Assembly (NCBI RefSeq): GCF_003194385.1
Contig: NZ_LAPT01000067.1
Span: forward strand, 1 to 64,000
Direction: 5' to 3'
DNA: 64,000 bases
Origin: Pokkaliibacter plantistimulans
GTDB lineage: Bacteria > Pseudomonadota > Gammaproteobacteria > Pseudomonadales > Balneatricaceae
The first letter of the stretch is position 1; each line of letters begins with the position of its first letter. The translations under genes and the position numbers were made by a program. Below are positions 58,296 to 64,000 of the stretch, in pieces. Below the pieces are notes generated by a model that saw only the letters and a program-made list of their open reading frames with translations, ran no database searches and had not been told where the DNA came from.

Positions 58296-59834
58296 TTATT
58301 TTTGCTTAGCTATACCAGTCAAAATATCCATCGTATCATTCGACCTCAATGCCGCATTTATCACCTCTGCAGAGGTTCCATATTTGGCAATCTGTGATTC
58401 ATACGTTGGACCAGTCTTATTTCCGTACTTTTCAAGATTTCGCTGATATACAACCTCTAAAGCTTCTGAAGTTTTATAGTGAGAAAGTCTATCCTGATTT
58501 CTCATCTCAACTATTTTCCTAGCAATGTCATCATCACTAACTCCCTCAAGGCGAAGATTATTAACAAATTCCTGCTTTTTCTCTAAGCCAACATGATATT
58601 CGAGTCTGGTAGTTCTCGCAGAGGAAACTTGCTCTATATCTGTCCAATCTACAGGCCATTTACTTGAATGGAATTGAGAATCCGGCGTTGGGAGGTAACC
58701 ATAGACACCTTTGGAATCTGCAACTAAATCGTTGGGCAGATCGACGTACCTAATCTTGTCTGGAACAACAGTCTTGTATGCAGCCGCAGCATCTGCTGCC
58801 AATGCTCGCTGCCCTACCCCTAGCTTCGCTGCTGCACCACCTGCAACGCCAGCAATCAAGCTGCCGCCTTGCTGAGCCTCATTGGTGTATGGGGCAAGTA
58901 GATCGATGTTATACGGCTCGGTGTCTCGGAATGTCTGGAACGCACCCTGGTCGAACATGCCGCTTTGCTCAGCAATGAGCGTAAAGCCATCGGCTGCTTT
59001 CTTGGTGACATTGACTGCTCCGTTAAACAGCTCCGGACCGAAGTTGACGACTGACTTTGCTACACCTTTTAAGCCTTCACCAGGAGAGGTAATAGCGTCA
59101 GTCACCGAGTTCGCAATGCTATAGCCGATATTGCCAAGTGACTTCATCAGTCCTGCGCCCATGTAGGTTGCAGGGCTCTGGCTATCGACAGCCCCATCCT
59201 GAATGCTATCCCAGTAAGATTGCATATCTTGCTGATTACGGGCGAGGAATCCCTCCTCCTTACACGTCAACCCCAGAGGATCGACCCAGTTCACCGGATT
59301 GGGGGCATAACGATACGGGTTGAGTCCGCCCAGCAGGCCGATGGGGTCCTGGCTGATATAGCGGCCGGTATGAGGGTCGTAATAGCGATAGCGGTTGTAA
59401 TGCAGGCCACTCTCATCGTCGAAGTACTGGCCCTGAAAGCGCAGCGGGTTGCGCACCTGCTCGATACTGATCTGGGCTTCACCGAAGGCGCTGTAGCTAG
59501 CTTGCCAGACGACATGACCGAAACTGTCGGTAAGGCTCAGTGGGGTGCCGAGGTGGTCGAGCTGGTAGTAGTAGACCTGCCCGTCATCGATCAGCAGCAG
59601 CGGGCGGAAGCTGTCAGGCTCATACAGATACCAGCGATAGCGGCCTTCACTGACTTCGCCCAGCAGGCGGTCACCCTCCCACAGGAAGACGGTGCTCTGG
59701 CGTTCGATTTTGCTAACCCAGCCATTGTCATCGTCGGCGTCATAGCCTTCTTCGCGGATCAGTTGACGGGTTTCCACCCGCTTGCTGATACGGTGGCGCT
59801 GCTGCAGCGGTTGTTCGCCATCGGTCTGATGCAC
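58296..59834 (-). pseudogene. Truncated (orphan) Rhs core with intact toxin tip
   Basis: A 512-residue open frame. It begins abruptly in the Rhs repeat core, compared with the longer copy at 61977: a deletion of about 29 codons and a frame break occur near 59800-59855, so no natural start is visible. It retains YD-repeat text (RFQGQYFDDESGLHYNRYRYYDP), the DPxGL cleavage motif (NPVNWVDPLGLTCK), then a hydrophobic pre-toxin region. The C-terminal toxin tip (last about 150 residues; GVYGYLPTP, then NLRLEGVSDDDIARKIV and YGNKTGP) is homologous to that of copy 1. Probably a silent reservoir, or expressed after recombination with the main Rhs core. Confidence 0.85.
58828..59786 (-). repeat. Near-identical Rhs core repeat, copy 2
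   Basis: About 959 bp match 62500-63457 with only scattered substitutions (offset about 3672). It covers the end of the Rhs core and the pre-toxin region and could support homologous recombination that swaps C-terminal modules. Confidence 0.9.
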
Positions 59835-59940
59835 GCCATAATGCCGTAGGCATCAATGCAGCGTGATAATCAAATCCCTCTTTACACAACAAAGCCTAGA
59901 CGTATTAGCATGTGAAACGATAATTGTTTTACTCTTTTTA

Positions 59941-60240
59941 TTATTGGGTTATTTCTGAACAGGCGAAATTTATTTCATTGTTATCAATGATGTCTCGTAT
60001 TGTTCTGTATATTGTCTCTTGGTCTAAGCTGTTAACAATAATAAGGTCGCTTGCCCAAAAATATTTTCCACTTAAACATTCTCCTGTGCATTTGTATGAA
60101 TTTATTATTTCATTAATGTTTTCTATGGTGAAAAATGTCGCAGAGAATCTCTTGCCATTTTCTAAAATTATTGTAGCGTCTATGTTTCCGGTGTTGGAAT
60201 TTAATTTGCCGATGTACTGTATTTCAAAATTCATTATCAT
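59941..60240 (-). CDS. Predicted immunity protein of the RelE-like toxin
   Basis: A 99-residue acidic protein (MIMNFEIQYIGKLNSNTG, then DATIILENGKRFSATFF, then CLSGKYFWASDLIIVNSL). Its ATG overlaps the toxin stop (ATGA, 60237-60240) and is preceded by GGAAG within the toxin end, a typical coupled toxin-immunity arrangement. No family recognised. Confidence 0.6.
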   Translation of the reverse strand: MIMNFEIQYIGKLNSNTGNIDATIILENGKRFSATFFTIENINEIINSYKCTGECLSGKYFWASDLIIVNSLDQETIYRTIRDIIDNNEINFACSEITQ

Positions 60241-60878
60241 CTTCCAAAGGTTTTAATTACTTCATTAATTACTTTTTGTTGATTTGATTTGTCTGACTTT
60301 CCTAATATTTCTATTCCATTACTTGTTACTCGAAAGTAAACTCTAGCACCATCTCGTGCACGAGCCTCGGAAAGTCCGTGTCCGATAGGTTTGGTCCCTA
60401 TTCCTGGATTAAGGTTTCCGTTTTGTAGTTGGGCTGTCAATTTATCAATGCTGTCCTGATGAGAACGACCAGTTATTTCTGCTTCTTTTACTAATTTTGG
60501 ATTTCCCTCAATTCTTGAGATTAATGGTCGCGGAGTGGAATTAAACACCGCCCCCAAATCACCCACGCCTGAATCTGCAGGATAGCCATAAATACCACTG
60601 TCCGCATCGTCATAAACGGGATAGCTGGTGCTGTTATCTACGCCAATATCACTCGGAAAGCTAATCGTAGTATTAGGGAAAGGGTCTGTCTGAGCGGGAT
60701 AGTTTGCACTGCTGCTCTCGATATCACCGCTCTGATCAGGTGTCCATACAATTGTGTTACCGCTGGGTTCGGTCGCAATATATGTGTCACCAATGCGCTG
60801 GAAAGGGAGCGTTTGGTCACCCTTGCGTATGGCTACTAGAGTTCCTCTGTCCGTATAGATGCCGTGGCTGTCAGGCAT
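60237..60878 (-). CDS. Orphan toxin tip with RelE/ParE-like C-terminus
   Basis: A 213-residue protein without a visible secretion signal or Rhs core. The N-terminal part (about 1-125) is serine/aspartate-rich with TYIATEPSGNTIVWTPDQSG and GIYGYPADSG, a linker like those before the other toxin tips here. The last about 45 residues (ARVYFRVTSNGIEILGKSDKSNQQKVINEVIKTFG) resemble RelE/ParE-type ribonuclease or gyrase toxins. It is a C-terminal module detached from its carrier, with its immunity gene overlapping by ATGA. The function is inferred from fold resemblance only. Confidence 0.6.
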   Translation of the reverse strand: MPDSHGIYTDRGTLVAIRKGDQTLPFQRIGDTYIATEPSGNTIVWTPDQSGDIESSSANYPAQTDPFPNTTISFPSDIGVDNSTSYPVYDDADSGIYGYPADSGVGDLGAVFNSTPRPLISRIEGNPKLVKEAEITGRSHQDSIDKLTAQLQNGNLNPGIGTKPIGHGLSEARARDGARVYFRVTSNGIEILGKSDKSNQQKVINEVIKTFGR

Positions 60879-60919
60879 CAGATATGCTGCAGACTATTCA
60901 TGCTGCACGACAAGCCAAG

Positions 60920-61360
60920 TTACATGTGCCGAGCAATTTCATTGTTCAGCTGATGAAAAAAATCGTTGATATCTATTGTAATTGACCAATGTGTACCGCC
61001 AGCCTCAGAAATTTCATACCTATCTTCTGATATTTTTCCTATGTATATGTCATCTATATCTTGCCCTCTAAAAGCAAATCTCAGACCATGGGTTGTTCTG
61101 TATTCGTAAACTCTATCAACTTCCTCATCTGTTTTGCTTTCAATATTCTCATAGAAATTTTTTATTGACTCGGCGATAGACATATTTTCTTGTAAAACTG
61201 AAAGTTCATCATCTAAAATTGCTTTTTTATTTTCAGTAAACCAATTTATTTCACCGAGGTTTTCTGACTTTGCTTGAACGATGAATTTTTCTTTGTTTCT
61301 GATGTTAAACGTGTAAAGCTCTTGTTCTTTATGCTCGATCTTTATTTCAAGATCTGACAT
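60920..61360 (-). CDS. Hypothetical immunity-like protein
   Basis: A 146-residue acidic protein (IKIEHKEQELYTFNIRNKEKF at the start, AEGGTHWSITIDINDFFHQL-like ISEAGGTHWSITIDINDFF near the end). I do not recognise the family. It lies between the decayed small-protein copy and the RelE-like toxin module, so it could be the immunity gene of a toxin that has been lost. GGAAAATAAA precedes the ATG. Confidence 0.5.
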   Translation of the reverse strand: MSDLEIKIEHKEQELYTFNIRNKEKFIVQAKSENLGEINWFTENKKAILDDELSVLQENMSIAESIKNFYENIESKTDEEVDRVYEYRTTHGLRFAFRGQDIDDIYIGKISEDRYEISEAGGTHWSITIDINDFFHQLNNEIARHM

Positions 61361-61383
61361 TTTATTTTCCTTTTAACAGCTTA

Positions 61384-61530
61384 TTGATCTGCTTTCCAAG
61401 CGCCAATAATTTTTTCTGGGGGATGTAGTCGATTTCTTTGAAACTCCCATCTATTGTGTGTAAGTAAGTGTTCGGTATCTTTTTGGCCTTGGATTTTACT
61501 TCTTCTGTTATTTAAGGTGTCTTTGTTTTT
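61384..61530 (-). pseudogene. Decayed copy of the small hypothetical protein
   Basis: It matches 56543-56752 but a lost base near the start gives MKKQRHLK and a stop, and the 3' end is cut (ends GAWKADQ). It lies just after the intact immunity gene. Confidence 0.7.
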
Positions 61531-61537
61531 TCATGAA

Positions 61538-61966
61538 TTACGAGTACTTTTTGATAAGGTGAAGCCGTCTGGTGTCATTGGTTAGCATGAGCTTTATATA
61601 AGCAAAAAAGTCATTCTCATCATCATCTCCTACTCCAAGGCCTGGCATCGGCTGGTCCTGAGCAATCCACCACGACGGATAGTCTATCTTGAATACAATT
61701 TTCCCTCTTTGTTGTATTGAAAAGGTAGTAGTAGTGTCTATGTGTGAGTAATCAAATGACATTTCTTTGGTGACTATTTCTATAGTGTTGTCTCCTAAGC
61801 GGAGGTAGATAGACTCGTTAGCAATGTAAAGAATAGCAAAATTGTCTAAAATTTTTTCACCTATACCTGAAAATTTTTTATTTTTTACTTGATGTATTTT
61901 TATATTTCCCGTTCTTTCATCGAATTGGATTTCATTAGCCTTGTCATTGAATTTTTCTATTATCAT
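61538..61966 (-). CDS. Rhs immunity protein, copy 1
   Basis: A 142-residue protein whose ATG lies 10 bp after the stop of the main Rhs gene; a TTG 33 bp upstream would overlap the Rhs end. Sequence: MIIEKFNDKANEIQFDERTG at the start, then SWWIAQDQPMPGLGVGDDDE and DFFAYIKLML near the end. It is a paralog of the protein at 57858, and a broken copy lies at 56755-56998. Immunity is inferred from the position after the toxin. Confidence 0.75.
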   Translation of the reverse strand: MIIEKFNDKANEIQFDERTGNIKIHQVKNKKFSGIGEKILDNFAILYIANESIYLRLGDNTIEIVTKEMSFDYSHIDTTTTFSIQQRGKIVFKIDYPSWWIAQDQPMPGLGVGDDDENDFFAYIKLMLTNDTRRLHLIKKYS

Positions 61967-61976
61967 GTTTTGGGTC

Positions 61977-64000
61977 TCAATGGTCTGGGTTGACGCCAAG
62001 AAGGATATTTATTTCTGGATCTTTTTGCATCGACTTTTCGATTACTGTATCCCAATCGCCATATTTGTCGAAAAGATCATCAGGAGTGGGCCCGATTGGG
62101 TCGCCATAGCGCTTGATGTTTCCGCTCTCAAGAACTTTTACTTCTTCATCCGTCATTAAGGAACGGGCTTCGATTTTCTGGGTATTTCTCTGGAGCACAA
62201 CTCTTCTTGCAATCTGTTCAGAGCTTGCGCCCTGAACTTTCATTCTTGCTATTGCCTGCTCTAGCTCTTGTGAGCCACTTACATAGTCAAGCCTAATTTT
62301 TCGGTTTCTCTCAACAAAAGTGACATCTGTGAAATCGTATAACGGATTGTCATAACGACTACTCGGCTTTGGTAGGTATCCGTAGACTCCGCGTTCATCT
62401 GGATAAACTCCAGCAGGTAGCTCTTTGATGCTGGAGGTTCTGACTGTGGATTTCTCGAGTGTCCCCGACAAAGTAACCGCTTTGCTGCCAAGTTTCGTTG
62501 CTGCTGCACCACCTGCAACGCCAGCAATCAAGCTGCCGCCTTGCTGAGCCTCATTGGTGTATGGGGCAAGTAGATCGATGTTATACGGCTCGGTGTCTCG
62601 GAATGTCTGGAACGCACCTTGGTCGAACATGCCGCTTTGCTCAGCAATGAGCGTAAAGCCATCGGCTGCTTTCTTGGTGACATTGACTGCTCCGTTAAAC
62701 AGCTCCGGACCGAAGTTGACGACTGACTTTGCTACACCTTTTAAGCCTTCACCAGGAGAAGTAAAGGCTTCAGTCACCGAGTTGGCAATGCTGTAGCCGA
62801 TATTGCCAAGTGACTTCATCAGTCCTGCGCCCATGTAGGTTGCAGGGCTCTGGCTATCTAAAGCCCCATCCTGAATGCTATCCCAGTAAGATTGCATATC
62901 TTGCTGATTACGGGCGAGGAATCCCTCCTCCTTACACGTCAACCCCAGAGGATCGACCCAGTTCACCGGATTGGGGGCATAACGATACGGGTTGAGTCCG
63001 CCCAGCAGGCCGATGGGGTCCTGGCTGATATAGCGGCCGGTATGAGGGTCGTAATAGCGATGGCGGTTGTAATGCAGACCGCTCTCATCATCGAAGTACT
63101 GGCCCTGAAAGCGCAACGGGTTGCGTACCTGCTCGATACTGATCTGGGCTTCACCGAAGGCGCTGTAGCTGGCTTGCCAGACGACATGACCGAAACTGTC
63201 GGTAAGGCTCAGTGGCGTACCGAGGTGGTCAAGCTGGTAGTAGTAGACCTGGCCGTCATCGATCAGCAGCAGCGGGCGGAAGCTGTCAGGCTCATACAGA
63301 TACCAGCGATAGCGGCCTTCACTGACTTCACCCAGCAGGCGGTCACCCTCCCACAGGAAGACGGTGCTCTGGCGTTCGATTTTGCTAACCCAGCCATTGT
63401 CATCGTCGGCGTCATAGCCTTCTTCGCGGATCAGTTGACGGGTCTCTACCCGCTTGACAATACGGCGGCCAAAACTGTCGTAGCCGTAGCGAGCCGTGAC
63501 GTGCTTTTCCTTCACTTCGCGCAGCTGGTTGAGGGCGTCAAAGCGGCGCTGTTGCAGCGGCTGTTCGCCATCGGCCTGCGCCACGCTGATCTGGTTGCCG
63601 TAGGCATCGTAGCGGTAGCGCAGGCTGCCAAAGCGGGTCAGGCGATCAAAGGTGGCTTCACTGTTGTGATGCAGCGGGTTGCCCAGACTGTCGAAGTGGA
63701 AACCCTGCTGGCAAAAGGCGCTGTCCGGGTGACCGGGCAGGTCATGATGATGCTGGCTTAACTGGCCGAGGGCATCGTACTGGAACTGCTGCAGGCCGCC
63801 CTGACTGTCCTCGATGCGCTGCAGTTGCTGATCCTGCCCAAAGTGATAGTCGCGCTGACGCTGCAGATGGGGCAGTTGCCAACGCTGCTGGCACAGTCGC
63901 CCGCGGCTGTCGAAGCGCTGTAGCAGCAGTAGGGTATCGTCCTGTTCGCCCAGATGGCGAGACACTTCCCGTGACTGGGCATCCAGTTCCCGGCGTAGCA
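61977..64000 (-). CDS. Rhs-family polymorphic toxin (partial, C-terminal part)
   Basis: At least 674 codons, continuing beyond the right edge of the window. YD repeats are visible (RYRYDAYGNQISVAQADGEQ and RYGYDSFGRRIVKR), then the core-end text RFQGQYFDDESGLHYNRHRYYDPHTGRYISQDPIGL. The cleavage motif NPVNWVDPLGLTCK precedes a hydrophobic pre-toxin segment (GGSLIAGVAGGAAATKLG) and the toxin tip (about the last 150 residues; GVYGYLPKPSS, then IARMKVQGASSEQIARRVV and YGDPIGPTPDDLFDKYG). The core is GC-rich and the tip AT-rich, as usual for exchangeable tips. Delivered by type VI or another secretion route (not visible here). The toxin activity is unknown. Confidence 0.93.
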   Translation of the reverse strand, partial: LRRELDAQSREVSRHLGEQDDTLLLLQRFDSRGRLCQQRWQLPHLQRQRDYHFGQDQQLQRIEDSQGGLQQFQYDALGQLSQHHHDLPGHPDSAFCQQGFHFDSLGNPLHHNSEATFDRLTRFGSLRYRYDAYGNQISVAQADGEQPLQQRRFDALNQLREVKEKHVTARYGYDSFGRRIVKRVETRQLIREEGYDADDDNGWVSKIERQSTVFLWEGDRLLGEVSEGRYRWYLYEPDSFRPLLLIDDGQVYYYQLDHLGTPLSLTDSFGHVVWQASYSAFGEAQISIEQVRNPLRFQGQYFDDESGLHYNRHRYYDPHTGRYISQDPIGLLGGLNPYRYAPNPVNWVDPLGLTCKEEGFLARNQQDMQSYWDSIQDGALDSQSPATYMGAGLMKSLGNIGYSIANSVTEAFTSPGEGLKGVAKSVVNFGPELFNGAVNVTKKAADGFTLIAEQSGMFDQGAFQTFRDTEPYNIDLLAPYTNEAQQGGSLIAGVAGGAAATKLGSKAVTLSGTLEKSTVRTSSIKELPAGVYPDERGVYGYLPKPSSRYDNPLYDFTDVTFVERNRKIRLDYVSGSQELEQAIARMKVQGASSEQIARRVVLQRNTQKIEARSLMTDEEVKVLESGNIKRYGDPIGPTPDDLFDKYGDWDTVIEKSMQKDPEINILLGVNPDH
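62500..63457 (-). repeat. Near-identical Rhs core repeat, copy 1
   Basis: The partner of 58828-59786. Homology continues on the other side of a deletion in copy 2 up to about 63600. Confidence 0.9.

Overview
The window reads as a chromosome segment of a moderately GC-rich, motile, marine or halotolerant gammaproteobacterium. An Oceanospirillales-type organism is the best guess from gene content: NAGGN osmolyte genes, E. coli-type argG, prlC-yheV, and a chemoreceptor next to an HDOD protein. No rRNA, tRNA, transposase, phage gene or CRISPR array was seen.

Layout. 1-10006: mostly housekeeping and accessory metabolism on both strands. It holds a MocR regulator facing a PNPOx-like flavoprotein, two GNATs, a PaiB-like protein, an EamA exporter, AMP nucleosidase, a LysR regulator and a membrane metallophosphoesterase. 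10340-11664: a graveyard of three truncated genes (TctA permease, FadR-type regulator, 2,5-dioxovalerate dehydrogenase), the apparent remains of a sugar-acid catabolic locus. 11904-17423 (minus): an M23 peptidase, a TPR protein and a four-gene operon (thermostable-hemolysin family protein, AMP-forming ligase, haem-oxygenase-like diiron enzyme, SDR) that looks like an uncharacterised fatty-acid-derived small-molecule pathway. A divergent PepSY/cytochrome b561 pair follows. The region between them carries two identical-geometry CTTAAG-N5-CTTAAG boxes of the PmrA/QseB type, one near each transcription unit.

19347-37000s: argG, a lipoprotein, gamma-glutamyltransferase, a GlxA/FtrA regulator facing a rhodanese, a very short orphan flagellin, aminopeptidase P, a Tat-type DODA dioxygenase, a Na+/alanine symporter, prlC-yheV, a gamma-carbonic anhydrase and gpt. 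38559-43480: the complete NAGGN (N-acetylglutaminylglutamine amide) osmoprotectant cluster behind an AT-rich leader. 43594-49063: HDOD protein, chemoreceptor, STY0301-like protein and katG. 49248-55407: a spermidine/putrescine-type ABC importer with an Asp/Glu/hydantoin racemase, facing a FadR-type regulator. Three copies of ATTGCTAACAAT between them look like its operator.

55408-64000: an AT-rich polymorphic-toxin island. A GC-rich Rhs core running off the right edge carries a toxin tip and an immunity gene. Behind it lie orphan toxin tips, immunity genes, a second truncated Rhs core nearly identical over about 960 bp, and decayed duplicates, followed by an eight-copy ATGGTTTT octamer tract. 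The arrangement fits stepwise replacement and storage of Rhs C-terminal modules by recombination through the shared core.
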